Shown here piece after piece: positions 26,980-36,082 of a DNA stretch of 64,000 nucleotides (its first letter is position 1; the number at the start of each line of letters is the position of its first letter). This DNA is from Sinorhizobium americanum (lineage in GTDB: Bacteria; Pseudomonadota; Alphaproteobacteria; Rhizobiales; Rhizobiaceae). The stretch is taken from NCBI RefSeq assembly GCF_001651855.1, contig NZ_LNQC01000039.1:1-64000 (forward strand). Direction: 5' to 3'. A program made the position numbers and the translations under genes. The notes below the pieces were generated by a model, which had not been told where the DNA came from, did not search any database, and saw nothing but the letters and a program-made list of their open reading frames with translations.

Positions 26980-28581
26980 ATGGCAGAAACCAAGGATTCC
27001 ATTCTCGCCGTCCGTGGCCTCACGGTGGATTTTTCCACCCCGGACGGCACGGTCGAAGCCGTCAAGGGCATCGATCTCGACGTCAATGCGGGAGAAACGC
27101 TGGCGGTCGTCGGTGAATCCGGCTCGGGCAAGAGCCAGACGATGATGGGCATCATGGGGCTTTTGGCGAAGAACGGCACGGTTTCCGGATCGGCGCGCTA
27201 CCGCGGCCAGGAACTAATCGGGCTGCCGCCAAAGGCACTCAACGACGTACGCGGGTCGAAGATCACCATGATCTTTCAGGAGCCGATGACCTCGCTCGAT
27301 CCGCTCTACACGATCGGCAGGCAGATCGCCGAACCGATCGTCCATCACCGCGGCGGCACGTTCAAAGAGGCGAAGAAGCGGGTGCTCGAACTGCTGGAAC
27401 TGGTCGGCATTCCCGAGCCTGCGCGCCGCATCGACAGCTATCCGCACGAGCTTTCAGGCGGCCAGCGTCAGCGCGTGATGATCGCCATGGCGCTTGCCAA
27501 CGAGCCGGACATTTTGATCGCCGACGAGCCGACGACGGCGCTCGACGTCACCATCCAGGCACAGATCCTTCAACTGCTGAAATCGCTGCAGAAGCGCTTC
27601 GGAATGGCGATCGTGCTGATCACGCATGACCTCGGCATCGTCAAGCACTTCGCCGAGCGCGTCGCGGTGATGCGGCGCGGCGAGGTGGTCGAAGAGGGGA
27701 GAACGACGGAGATTTTCGAGCGCCCTAAGGCGGACTACACGAAGATGCTGCTCGCCGCCGAGCCGAGCGGCAGCAAGGCGCCGCCGCCGGGCCATGCGCC
27801 TATCATTCTCGAGGGCCGCGACGTTGCGGTGGAATACGCTATCGGCAAGGGCCTCTTCGGCGGTTCGTCCGCCGTCTTCCGGGCCGTCGATGGCGTCAAC
27901 CTGCGCCTGCGGCAGGGCCAGACGATCGGCATCGTCGGCGAGTCCGGATCGGGAAAATCGACGCTGGGGCGGGCGCTGCTGCGATTGCTGCCGAGCAACG
28001 GTTCCTACCGCTTCGGCACGACCGACATTTCAGGCTTCGACCGCAGCACGATGCGGCCCCTGCGCCGCGAGCTCCAGCTCGTCTTTCAAGATCCCTACGG
28101 CTCGCTTTCGCCGCGCCTGACGGTGGGCGAGATCATCACCGAGGGTCTCTATGTGCATGAGCCGGGGCTCGGCCGTGCGGAGCGCGACCGGCGCGCCATT
28201 GCCGCCTTGAAGGAGGTCGGCCTCGACCCTGCCTCGCGCAACCGCTATCCGCACGAATTCTCGGGCGGCCAACGTCAGCGGATTGCCATAGCCCGGGCGA
28301 TGATACTGAAGCCAAGGGTGGTGATCCTCGACGAGCCGACTTCGGCGCTCGACCGCTCGGTACAGGGCCAAGTGATCGAACTGCTCCGCGACCTGCAGGG
28401 CAAGCACGGCCTTTCCTACATCTTCATCAGCCACGACCTTTCGGTCGTTAAGGCGATGTCGGACTATGTGATCGTCATGAAGAACGGCCGCATCATCGAA
28501 GAGGGGGAAACGGACGCGATATTCGAAACGCCGAGGGAGCCATATACCAAGACGCTGATCGGCGCGGCCTTTAACGTGTGA
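26980..28581 (+). CDS. oppDF: Fused oligopeptide ABC transporter ATPases (OppD-OppF)
   Basis: A 533-aa protein with two complete ABC domains. The first (about 10-260) has [24 protein letters not shown] and [11 protein letters not shown]. The second (about 280-530) has [24 protein letters not shown] and [11 protein letters not shown]. It replaces separate OppD and OppF subunits, as in several rhizobial importers. The ATG at 26980 lies one base after the oppC stop. Confidence 0.92.
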   Translation: MAETKDSILAVRGLTVDFSTPDGTVEAVKGIDLDVNAGETLAVVGESGSGKSQTMMGIMGLLAKNGTVSGSARYRGQELIGLPPKALNDVRGSKITMIFQEPMTSLDPLYTIGRQIAEPIVHHRGGTFKEAKKRVLELLELVGIPEPARRIDSYPHELSGGQRQRVMIAMALANEPDILIADEPTTALDVTIQAQILQLLKSLQKRFGMAIVLITHDLGIVKHFAERVAVMRRGEVVEEGRTTEIFERPKADYTKMLLAAEPSGSKAPPPGHAPIILEGRDVAVEYAIGKGLFGGSSAVFRAVDGVNLRLRQGQTIGIVGESGSGKSTLGRALLRLLPSNGSYRFGTTDISGFDRSTMRPLRRELQLVFQDPYGSLSPRLTVGEIITEGLYVHEPGLGRAERDRRAIAALKEVGLDPASRNRYPHEFSGGQRQRIAIARAMILKPRVVILDEPTSALDRSVQGQVIELLRDLQGKHGLSYIFISHDLSVVKAMSDYVIVMKNGRIIEEGETDAIFETPREPYTKTLIGAAFNV

Positions 28582-28708
28582 CCAGGCGCCTCGGCGCGAA
28601 TTCGATCGTGCCGAATTGAACGACGATTGAAATGTCCACCGCAGGTCATGCCACGCTTCGTCAGGGCCGCGTCGACCCGGGCTGACCTTCGCGGTGAGGC
28701 CGCCCGTC

Positions 28709-29473
28709 CTACTTCATGAACTCGCGGATCTTGTAGGCGACCTCCGTACGATTGGTCGCATTCAGCTTCTTCATGATGTTGCGAATGTGGACCTTCACCG
28801 TGCTTTCGCACAGGTCCATTTCATAGGCGATGATCTTGTTGGGCTTGCCACGCTGCAGGGCCTCGGCGACTTCGAGCTCGCGGGGCGTGAAGCAACTGTC
28901 GGAACCACGCGCGCCGTTGACGACGGAGTTGATCGTTTCGCGCATCGTCAGGATGCTGCTGGCAGGAACGAAGACACCGCCGGCGCGTGCAAGTGCGATC
29001 GCCTCAGCAGCGACATTGATACCTACATTGCTCGGAATGTATCCGCGGGCACCGCACTCCAGCGCCTTGAGGATTTGCCCGAGTTCGTCGGTCTCGGCAA
29101 CGACGATCACCGGGCTGAATTTGAACTTCTCGACGAGGTTCTCGATCGTCTCGCAGACCCCCGGTTCGCCGATCTTGCTGCCGCCGACGATCAGCAGCAC
29201 GGCGGAGGGATCGGTCTGCAGATTGCGGCGCCGCCATTCCTCAAGCGAACCGACCGTCATGACGCTGAGCGTGGGATCGTAGCCCAGCAAGCTCTTTGAG
29301 AGGCACTCCCGGTCCAGGGCGCGTGGATCGATGAGCAGGATGTAGTCCGCATGCTCCTCGTGGCCGATCACGTCCGAATCAGACAAATCTGAAGGCGAAC
29401 AAGAGTCGAGCCTCGGAAACGTTGCATGTCTTTTCGTTGCGGTTCTTCCGGCAGTCGCGGACAGGATATACAT
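28709..29473 (-). CDS. LuxR/NarL-type regulator with degenerate receiver domain
   Basis: A 254-aa regulator. Residues about 43-165 have a receiver fold (YILLIDPRALDRECLSKSLL, then a GARGYIPSNVG segment), and residues about 190-254 are a LuxR helix-turn-helix (FTPRELEVAEALQRGKPNKI, then CESTVKVHIRNIMKKLNA). The site of the phospho-accepting aspartate reads AVLLIVGGSK, with Ile95 at the expected position, so normal phosphorylation is unlikely. About 40 extra residues precede the receiver. ATG at 29473 has GGGAGAAAG. It sits at the left edge of the exopolysaccharide cluster, which it may control. Confidence 0.85.
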   Translation of the reverse strand: MYILSATAGRTATKRHATFPRLDSCSPSDLSDSDVIGHEEHADYILLIDPRALDRECLSKSLLGYDPTLSVMTVGSLEEWRRRNLQTDPSAVLLIVGGSKIGEPGVCETIENLVEKFKFSPVIVVAETDELGQILKALECGARGYIPSNVGINVAAEAIALARAGGVFVPASSILTMRETINSVVNGARGSDSCFTPRELEVAEALQRGKPNKIIAYEMDLCESTVKVHIRNIMKKLNATNRTEVAYKIREFMK

Positions 29474-29497
29474 TAATCTTTCTCCCTTTGTTTTTAA

Positions 29498-29518
29498 AAT
29501 TGATTAGTAATGGCAATT
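29498..29518. promoter_or_regulatory. AT-rich promoter region with AATTG-N11-CAATT dyad
   Basis: Upstream of the LuxR-type gene the DNA is sharply AT-rich and contains AATTG (29498-29502) and CAATT (29514-29518). The dyad may be an operator, perhaps for autoregulation; this is only a pattern match. Confidence 0.3.
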
Positions 29519-29606
29519 AACGAGTATGGCTCAACATGCCTGCCGATCTCGTCAGTCTTTTTGGTTGGCTTCGCGATCAGATCACACCTGGGGCCTTCCG
29601 CATCAA

Positions 29607-29888
29607 CTATAGCTTGTCGCGTTCTATCGGAGGACAACGTCCAGCCATTTCGCCGCGCAGAGCGTATTCGATGACGGGGCGCGTGCCCTTGGCGAGAATC
29701 TTGCGGCTGACGCTCCAACCGGAGACGAGGTAGAAGACACAGGATCGGCGGCCCGGCCCGACAGGATCGAACCGGCCGCGAGAACGCTTTCGTGCCGTCG
29801 TGAATTCCGGGCTAGCCAGAGTCACATCGAAACACCGGGGCTCGCCGAATGCCGGCACCCCGGATAATGCCTCAAGTCGCCGCGCCAT
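29607..29888 (-). CDS. Small hypothetical protein downstream of pyruvyl transferase
   Basis: An open frame of 93 codons from an ATG at 29888 (119 if a TTG at 29966 is used). Codons in the second half use mainly C or G in third position, like neighbouring genes, which suggests that it is or was coding. I recognise no domain; the end is basic and cysteine-containing. It lies 225 bp beyond the pyruvyl transferase on the same strand. It could be a small gene or the remnant of a larger one. Confidence 0.35.
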   Translation of the reverse strand: MARRLEALSGVPAFGEPRCFDVTLASPEFTTARKRSRGRFDPVGPGRRSCVFYLVSGWSVSRKILAKGTRPVIEYALRGEMAGRCPPIERDKL

Positions 29889-30113
29889 AAGGCACACACT
29901 CTCTTCGGTCTGCGCAATCGTACTTTGGAATATATCAGACAACCGATGGTTGGGAATATTACCCAAGATAGTTAGAGCTGGTGAAAATCGGGCGAGTGCC
30001 GTCTAAGCCGCGTGGGGTCGCGATCAAGTCTGGTGAAAGCCGAACAAAATCAATCCCCAGCGCCGGGATTTCGAAGCCTATCAATCCAGATTCGGAATGT
30101 GACACTCAGGGTC

Positions 30114-31385
30114 TCACTGATGTGGAAGAGCGTTGAGGGTGGCCCATCGGTCGTCGCGCTGGATGATGCTTCCACCAGAGGCTTTTCCCGGCTGCGCGCC
30201 TCCCAAGGCAGTTTCGAGCCCGCGCACCCCAAATCGCGCTTGCGAGACGATCTCATCCCGTGCCCTCGGATCGATCCCCTCGCGCGCGGCTCGCGTCAAG
30301 GCGACTGCCATCTGCCGGACCGGCACGTCGCCGGCAGCAAAGCGGTCGCGTTGCCCTGTGAAGCTGAAGAAGCCCTCGACCTTTTCGTCCCATGCGAGTC
30401 CGATCTGCGGCACGCCCAGCGAATAGGCGGCAATGCATGCGTGAAGTCGATGCGCCATAATCACCTGCATCGCTGCAATCGTATCGACGAGCTCCTCCGG
30501 CCGGGTAGGGCGCGGCGCCAAGCTGAGCCTGCCTTGGGCGACATGAGGGGCGAGGTCAGGCGCGTCGAGGAGCCGCCGTGCAAACGCCTGGTCCTCCTCG
30601 GCGCCATTGCTGAAGAGGTGGACACTGTGACATTCATCGAGCAGAAGCTTGAGAAGTTCCTGATATTCACCCGGATTGCGGAAAGGTATGGTCGACCGGC
30701 CCTGTGTTGCATGCCTGTGCAGGATAAGCGGGTCGGTCACACAGAGACCAATGGCCAATCCGGTCCGCGCGGGTTCACGTAAAGGGTGTCTCGCCATGAG
30801 ATCGACGGCCAGAAGACCGGGATCGGGCACGATTTCGGCGTGCGGCCCGGCGGGAAAATGTCGAGCCCAGTTCCTGGCCGCGATGCGGTCGCGAACGGAG
30901 ACATGAACCAAACGCACCAGTTCGAGCTTGCGAAACAGCTCGTCGGCGCGCGGCGACCATTGGCGTCCAACCCCGACCGCATAAATCGCGAGCGGCTTTG
31001 CGCTGCGCCTCACACAATCGAGAACGGTCGCGACTTTCAGGGGAAAGTTCAGGTCATCGTCCTGAAAGAGATTGCCGCCGCCGATCACCACGGCGTCGGC
31101 GTCGTCTATCAACACCTGCCAACGATCGCGCAAGTTCACAAGCTTTGCGGCAAGCCCGTGTGAAACCGCGGCGCGCCGGAGAAAGGAGGGAAGCCTATGA
31201 AGGACCCGGAGGAACAGACGCCGCCTGGCATTGTTGCTCTCTCCGAAAGCGGCCCGTCCTGCAAGATCTATGGTCTCGACGGTGAGATTGTTGGATCCGC
31301 GCATCAGTTCGCCCTCGAGACATTGCGCCAACAGGCCGTCTCCGAGGTTCGCACTGTATTTGACGTTAAAGACCAGGACCTTCAT
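30114..31385 (-). CDS. Polysaccharide pyruvyl transferase family protein
   Basis: A 423-aa enzyme of the pyruvyl transferase family (ExoV/CsaB-like), which attaches ketal pyruvate from phosphoenolpyruvate to a sugar of an exopolysaccharide. It starts MKVLVFNVKYSANLGDG, has VIGGGNLFQDD near residue 100, SVRDRIAARNW, and the C-terminal MAHRLHACIAAYSLGVPQIG with conserved His. The ATG at 31385 forms an ATGA overlap with the polymerase gene. The frame open further to 32378 is antisense-like overlap and not part of the protein. Pyruvylation would give the polymer a negative charge. Confidence 0.85.
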   Translation of the reverse strand: MKVLVFNVKYSANLGDGLLAQCLEGELMRGSNNLTVETIDLAGRAAFGESNNARRRLFLRVLHRLPSFLRRAAVSHGLAAKLVNLRDRWQVLIDDADAVVIGGGNLFQDDDLNFPLKVATVLDCVRRSAKPLAIYAVGVGRQWSPRADELFRKLELVRLVHVSVRDRIAARNWARHFPAGPHAEIVPDPGLLAVDLMARHPLREPARTGLAIGLCVTDPLILHRHATQGRSTIPFRNPGEYQELLKLLLDECHSVHLFSNGAEEDQAFARRLLDAPDLAPHVAQGRLSLAPRPTRPEELVDTIAAMQVIMAHRLHACIAAYSLGVPQIGLAWDEKVEGFFSFTGQRDRFAAGDVPVRQMAVALTRAAREGIDPRARDEIVSQARFGVRGLETALGGAQPGKASGGSIIQRDDRWATLNALPHQ

Positions 31386-32830
31386 GAAGGGCTTCCCAAA
31401 TGTCGCCGTCCCGCCGCGCCGGCAGGGTGCGCCCGAACGGCCTGTATCGTCGTGGCGCGGGGATAGGTGAGTGCGGAGATGCTTCCGGCGAGGATGTAGA
31501 ATGTTAGGCCGAGATCGTAGACCGTGCCTGAAACGAGTGATGTCGTCAGGCCCGCGACCAAGCCGGCTTTTGCCGCGCGCACCAACGACGCCGTTTCCCC
31601 GTTCCCTTCCGAAGCCCGCGGCATTCGGGACCCGAGCGTGGCGGCGACAAAGAGGCAAAATGCCGTCGTTCCCAAAATCCCGACATTCGAGAGGAGCACC
31701 AGCAGATAGCTCGATGCGCGAGCGCTTCCGAGCCCGGCGCCAAGTCCGGAAGTGTCCAAAAACGTTTGGTAGGCGGCGGCGTTCCAGGTCATGCGCTCCC
31801 GACCTGACTGACTGTCTGCCTTGGAAAACAATATCTCGTCGAGGAACTGTTTGACGGCCTCGGCGGTCGCCGGGAACAGGGATATGATCATCAGAATAAC
31901 GATCGGGGTCAGCGCGGCCAGGCCGAGGAGAAACGCGGTGCGCCCCGCGCGTCGGGGACCGAGCGCGGATGCGACCGAACGCGACCATAGAAACGGGACG
32001 ACGACGGCGAGGCCCAGGAGGGCCGTTGCGGACGTGGACAGCACCAACGCGACAAGCAGCGCCGCCGCCATCGGTCCGGTCATGTACGAGCGGATGCGGT
32101 CGAGCCAGAGGCTGGCAGTGGCCGCGAAGAGAACCAGCGTGTAATCGGCGAAGGCCGATGCCTCCGGAAAAGCGCCGGAAATCCGCTTGAAGCCACCCTT
32201 CTCCGATGCCGTCAACAGCGCATAGTTGGCCGTTCGGACGAATTCCAGGAGTTGCTCCGTACCGGTGAAATAGGTCAGGACATCTGCGACAGCAAAGCCG
32301 AGATTGACAGCGCCCACGATCAAGAGAACCTTGACCAGATGTGCGGGCGCGGCGGTCCGGCGGATATACGCGTAGCAAAGGCCGAAACAGGCAAAACCGC
32401 CGAGCGCGTAGACCGCTTGCGTTATGTTACTGGAGGAAAAACGGAGCGGCACCTGGGCAATAATGCTGCGGGCACCGACCGAACGCTCGACGGTCAGTAC
32501 CTCGATGGCGCCTTGGAACAGGCGCGGCAGGAGGATCGCGGTCATTAGCCCGACCATAGTCAGCGCCAAGAGCCAGAACCCCGCCTTTGGCGGAGCGTAG
32601 GCAGCGAGCACCGGCCCTTCGCCATAGGCCATCAAGACCCTGGCGCAAAAGAATATCAGAAAGGCGTTGGGCACAAGCACCGACGCGCCCCCAAGGGCAG
32701 GCAGGTTGAATGCAGCCGCGGAGCCGAGCGCCGTCGATATGACCATGAACGTAAAGGCCCAATGGACCGGCGCAAACAGGACGCCCAGTCCTACAATCAC
32801 GGTGATGACGCCGATCGGTTCAAAGTTCAT
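31382..32830 (-). CDS. O-antigen/exopolysaccharide polymerase (Wzy-type)
   Basis: A 482-aa polytopic membrane protein with about ten to twelve hydrophobic segments and a large non-membrane loop near residues 330-370 (DEILFSKADSQSGRERMTWN). The segment SGRERMTWNAA resembles the conserved periplasmic loop of O-antigen ligases and polymerases. In an operon with the pyruvyl transferase, and with flippase and chain-length genes in the same cluster, a polymerase role joining repeat units in the periplasm is most likely. The start at 32830 (MNFEPIGVIT) is preferred to one 12 codons upstream. Confidence 0.78.
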   Translation of the reverse strand: MNFEPIGVITVIVGLGVLFAPVHWAFTFMVISTALGSAAAFNLPALGGASVLVPNAFLIFFCARVLMAYGEGPVLAAYAPPKAGFWLLALTMVGLMTAILLPRLFQGAIEVLTVERSVGARSIIAQVPLRFSSSNITQAVYALGGFACFGLCYAYIRRTAAPAHLVKVLLIVGAVNLGFAVADVLTYFTGTEQLLEFVRTANYALLTASEKGGFKRISGAFPEASAFADYTLVLFAATASLWLDRIRSYMTGPMAAALLVALVLSTSATALLGLAVVVPFLWSRSVASALGPRRAGRTAFLLGLAALTPIVILMIISLFPATAEAVKQFLDEILFSKADSQSGRERMTWNAAAYQTFLDTSGLGAGLGSARASSYLLVLLSNVGILGTTAFCLFVAATLGSRMPRASEGNGETASLVRAAKAGLVAGLTTSLVSGTVYDLGLTFYILAGSISALTYPRATTIQAVRAHPAGAAGRRHLGSPS

Positions 32831-32896
32831 TTGGCCAGGATCCGGTTCGTGCCGGGATCGTAGCAAAGGCCGAAACGCGCGTATTTACGCCCGGGG

Positions 32897-32908
32897 CTAA
32901 GCCTTTCG
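32897..32908 (+). promoter_or_regulatory. CTAA-CCTTT motif, wzy/GH16 divergent promoter
   Basis: CTAAGCCTTTCG lies in the 140-bp gap between the divergent polymerase and glycanase genes, 62 bp before the glycanase start. It is one of four similar sites in this cluster (others at 33958, 62083 and 62178). Confidence 0.4.
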
Positions 32909-32970
32909 CATAGCCGCTCGATCCGAATTGGTAGTGTATGGCCGCGACGGGTTTGCGGTAATTTGTTCCC

Positions 32971-33825
32971 ATGTTCTCGCATCCTCACGGCCTCGGGCCC
33001 CGACTGGGCCGCCGGTTCCTGATCAGAGAGCTCGCTCCCGGGCTTCTGGCATGCGCACTGGCATCGACTTTCCCCCGCCTGGCGCGGGCAGAAGGGGTTG
33101 CGGACAGCGATACCGGCGACGAACTCTCACTCGACAGGATGGAGATGTCTTTCGACGAGAGTTTCGACGCCCTCAGCGTATCCGCCTGGGGGCCCGACAC
33201 GCGCTGGATAGCGCATACGCCCTGGTCGGGCGATTTCGGCGGTGCGCGCTTTGCCAATCCTGAACACGGATATCCGTTTACCACCGAGGCCGGCATCCTG
33301 CGCATCGAGGCAAGGCGCAACGAGGGCAAATGGACTTCCGGCCTCCTTGCCTCGGTCGACCCCAGGGGCAGAGGCTTTGCTCAGCAATACGGATATTTCG
33401 AGATGCGGGCGCGGCTGCCGACCGGCGCCGGCGTCTGGCCAGCTTTCTGGCTGATCGGCAAGGACCGGTCGAAGGCGACGGCCGAGATCGACGTGATGGA
33501 GTTTTACGGCGACAAGCCGGACGGCTACTCGTCGGTCGTGCATGTGTGGCATCGCGATGGACGTCACGATTCCCAGTACAAGCGCATCGACGCCTTTGTC
33601 GCCGGCGATCCGGAAGAATTCCATAGCTATGGCGTCAAGATCGACGCCGAGTTCATCCGGATGTACTTCGACCATCGCCTGGTCTGGAAGGCAAGCACGC
33701 GTCCCGAGCATCGCCAGCCGATGTTCATCCTGCTCAACCTCGCCCTAGTAGAGGCAACCGCGGACGATGCACCCGACCCCTCCTACATGTATGTGGACTA
33801 CGTCCGCGTCTACCGCTTCCATTGA
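32971..33825 (+). CDS. Secreted family 16 glycoside hydrolase (ExoK-like beta-glycanase)
   Basis: A 284-aa GH16 enzyme. The catalytic signature EIDVMEF, with nucleophile and acid/base glutamates, is present at about residue 172, in a jelly-roll sequence that resembles ExoK, an endo-1,3-1,4-beta-glycanase that trims succinoglycan. The N-terminus contains GRRFLIRE followed by a hydrophobic stretch and ARA, a twin-arginine signal for export. In the polymer cluster it probably cuts the nascent exopolysaccharide and so sets its length. Confidence 0.88.
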   Translation: MFSHPHGLGPRLGRRFLIRELAPGLLACALASTFPRLARAEGVADSDTGDELSLDRMEMSFDESFDALSVSAWGPDTRWIAHTPWSGDFGGARFANPEHGYPFTTEAGILRIEARRNEGKWTSGLLASVDPRGRGFAQQYGYFEMRARLPTGAGVWPAFWLIGKDRSKATAEIDVMEFYGDKPDGYSSVVHVWHRDGRHDSQYKRIDAFVAGDPEEFHSYGVKIDAEFIRMYFDHRLVWKASTRPEHRQPMFILLNLALVEATADDAPDPSYMYVDYVRVYRFH

Positions 33826-34135
33826 TATCGTAAGATAAATTCATCCAGGCGTTTCCAAGGAGCGCGCGTGTTCCCACGCTCGCAGCTTGTGCCCACTCGG
33901 GTTCGAGGTGCGTTGGCGCGGCCGTCCCGTAGAGCGTCCGCCGAAGGAGTAAACTGTCTAACCCTTTTGGCCGCGGGCAAACCTGAGGCTATCCAAATGA
34001 TCATCTGTTTATTTTTCCTCGCCATGGAATTCTGACAACGGGCGGCACGCTTTGAAGATCGCGCCGTTGTTGCCAGTCGCGTGGGACCACCGCATTCGGC
34101 GCTGCGTGGAGACGGGAAGGGACAGGAGATCGCCA
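33826..34135. promoter_or_regulatory. Promoter region of the NRPS-PKS operon
   Basis: A 310-bp gap without a gene. It contains CTAACCCTTTTGG at 33958-33970, matching sites at the other main promoters of the cluster, and an AT-rich stretch at about 33995-34020 (ATGATCATCTGTTTATTTTT). This is presumably the promoter of the assembly-line operon that starts at 34136. Confidence 0.45.
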
Positions 34136-36082
34136 ATGACGGAGTTGCGTGTTTCCGTGACAGAGGAAAAATTCCCCGCCGCCCGACCGGCGGAGCCGCG
34201 CTCCGAAGTGATCATGCATTATGATCGGGACCGCTCGATTCCCTCGATCATTGCAGAGCACGCCGCGGCAAATCCAACGTCGGTCGCTCTGGTCTTTGAG
34301 GGGCGCACGATCACCTATGGTGAACTTGAACGACTTTCGGACCGTCTAGCGGCCTATCTCATCCGGGAAGGCGTCCAGAAAGGCGACATCGTCTGCTTGT
34401 TCGTGCCGCGGTCGCCGGAAACGATCATGGCCATGCTGGCGATTCTGAAGGCCGGGGCTGCCTACCTGCCGCTGGACACGACTTTCCCCATTGAGCACCT
34501 CGACTATGTCATCGGCGAATGCGAGCCGAAGGTCGTTTTCGTCGATCGCGAGACGGTCCGGACGATCCGCTCGGTCCCGAACGCAAGGGGGGCGGTCGTC
34601 GATATGTTCGCGCTGCTTCAGAAATTGACTGTCGCCGCGGACGAGATCCGGCCGGAGGTCACCGTTGGCGGCGGCGACATGGCCTATGTCATGTTCACGT
34701 CTGGCTCTACCGGCCGACCGAAGGGCGTTGCCATCGCGCACCGCGGTATTGCGCGGCTGGCGCTGGACCAGAACTATATCAAGCTCACTAAAAACGACGT
34801 CATGCTGCACGCCGCGACGATCGCATTCGACGCCTCCACCTTCGAGCTCTGGTGCGCCCTGACAAATGGATGCACGCTTGCAATCCTGCCAGACGGCAAC
34901 TTTTCAGTCGCCCGCCTGCGCGATGTCGTGGGCGAGAATGGCGTCACGGTCGCGCTGTTGACAACAGGGCTCTTCAACCTGCTTGCCGACTACCCCGGTT
35001 CGGCCCTGCCGTCATTGCGCCACATGTTCTTCGGCGGCGAAGTCGCCTCTGTCGAACATGTACGGCGCTTTCAGAAAACATGTCCCGACTGCAGGGTGAC
35101 CAACGCCTACGGGCCCACCGAGATCACCGTTCTCGCCACCACCTTCGACATACCGGCAGGCTTCGACGGCAACGACGTGCCGATTGGTCGGGTCGTGGAG
35201 CATACCGGCATTCTGATCGTCGACGAAGAGCTTCGTCCGGTTCCGGCCGGTGTCGAGGGCGAACTGATGCTGACGGGTGACGGCGTTGCCATCGGGTATT
35301 TCAAGCGGCCGGAACTGACGGCGGAGCGGTTTGTCACCATCGAAGCGCCGGAGGGGCCTCTTCGAGGTTATTTGACCGGCGACCTGGCCGTCCTGGATGA
35401 AAACGGGTCGGCTCGGTTCAAGGGCAGAGTTGATCGACAGATCAAGCTCAACGGCAAGCGCATCGAGCTCGACGAGATCGAGGCCGCGCTCCGGCGCGAC
35501 CCGCGCCTTGCCGACGGCGTCGTCATTTGCCAGACGCTCGGTCCGCAGAACAAGCGAATCCTCGGCTACATCTGCCCACAGGGCGGCGCGGCCGCAGATG
35601 CCGCCGAGTTGGTACGTGGGGTGATGGAGCGGCTGCGCAACGCCTTGCCGGCCTACATGATCCCGAGCGTCGTCACTGTGCTTGACCAGCTCCCGCTGCA
35701 TCAATCCGGGAAGGTCGACCGATCCAAGCTGCCCCTGCCCGTCGATGCTGCACCAACGGCAACGGTACCGATCACGAACCAGACCGAGGCGGTCCTGCTT
35801 GATCTGTGGCGGACTGTTCTCGGTATCCAGGCGGTGGAACTCGATCGCAATTTCTTCGATCTCGGCGGGACCTCGCTTCAGTTGATGCGCATCCATGCAG
35901 CGCTCGAAAGCAACCTAGGCCGACCGGTCGACGTCGTCGCGCTCTTCGAGCATCCGACGATCAGCGGGCTGGCGCGCTTTCTCGATGACAGAGCCATTGC
36001 CGGCGCGCGGGCAATGTCACCGGCGGAACGAGCCGCGCTTCGGCGCAAGACCATGTCTCAATTTCGCGGGAGTGCTTCATGA
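34136..36082 (+). CDS. NRPS loading module (A-PCP)
   Basis: A 648-aa initiation module with no condensation domain. The adenylation domain (about 25-530) has core motifs YVMFTSGSTGRPKG, AYGPTE, a YLTGDLA segment and the final QSGKVDR lysine. The carrier domain (about 545-620) has LGGTSLQL with the phosphopantetheine serine at 580. My alignment to the GrsA pocket gives D-A-F-L-F-G-A-V-L-K, closest to aliphatic residues such as Val or Leu; treat as tentative. The C-terminal tail (MSPAERAALRRKTMSQFRG) resembles a docking segment. ATG at 34136 has AGGAG; its end overlaps the PKS gene (ATGA). It should load an amino acid and hand it to the ketosynthase of the next protein. Confidence 0.9.
   Translation: MTELRVSVTEEKFPAARPAEPRSEVIMHYDRDRSIPSIIAEHAAANPTSVALVFEGRTITYGELERLSDRLAAYLIREGVQKGDIVCLFVPRSPETIMAMLAILKAGAAYLPLDTTFPIEHLDYVIGECEPKVVFVDRETVRTIRSVPNARGAVVDMFALLQKLTVAADEIRPEVTVGGGDMAYVMFTSGSTGRPKGVAIAHRGIARLALDQNYIKLTKNDVMLHAATIAFDASTFELWCALTNGCTLAILPDGNFSVARLRDVVGENGVTVALLTTGLFNLLADYPGSALPSLRHMFFGGEVASVEHVRRFQKTCPDCRVTNAYGPTEITVLATTFDIPAGFDGNDVPIGRVVEHTGILIVDEELRPVPAGVEGELMLTGDGVAIGYFKRPELTAERFVTIEAPEGPLRGYLTGDLAVLDENGSARFKGRVDRQIKLNGKRIELDEIEAALRRDPRLADGVVICQTLGPQNKRILGYICPQGGAAADAAELVRGVMERLRNALPAYMIPSVVTVLDQLPLHQSGKVDRSKLPLPVDAAPTATVPITNQTEAVLLDLWRTVLGIQAVELDRNFFDLGGTSLQLMRIHAALESNLGRPVDVVALFEHPTISGLARFLDDRAIAGARAMSPAERAALRRKTMSQFRGSAS

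Noticed and set aside
31386-32378. N-terminal extension of the pyruvyl transferase frame by 331 codons
   Set aside because: This part overlaps the polymerase gene in another frame; the real protein starts at MKVLVFNVKY with an ATGA overlap.
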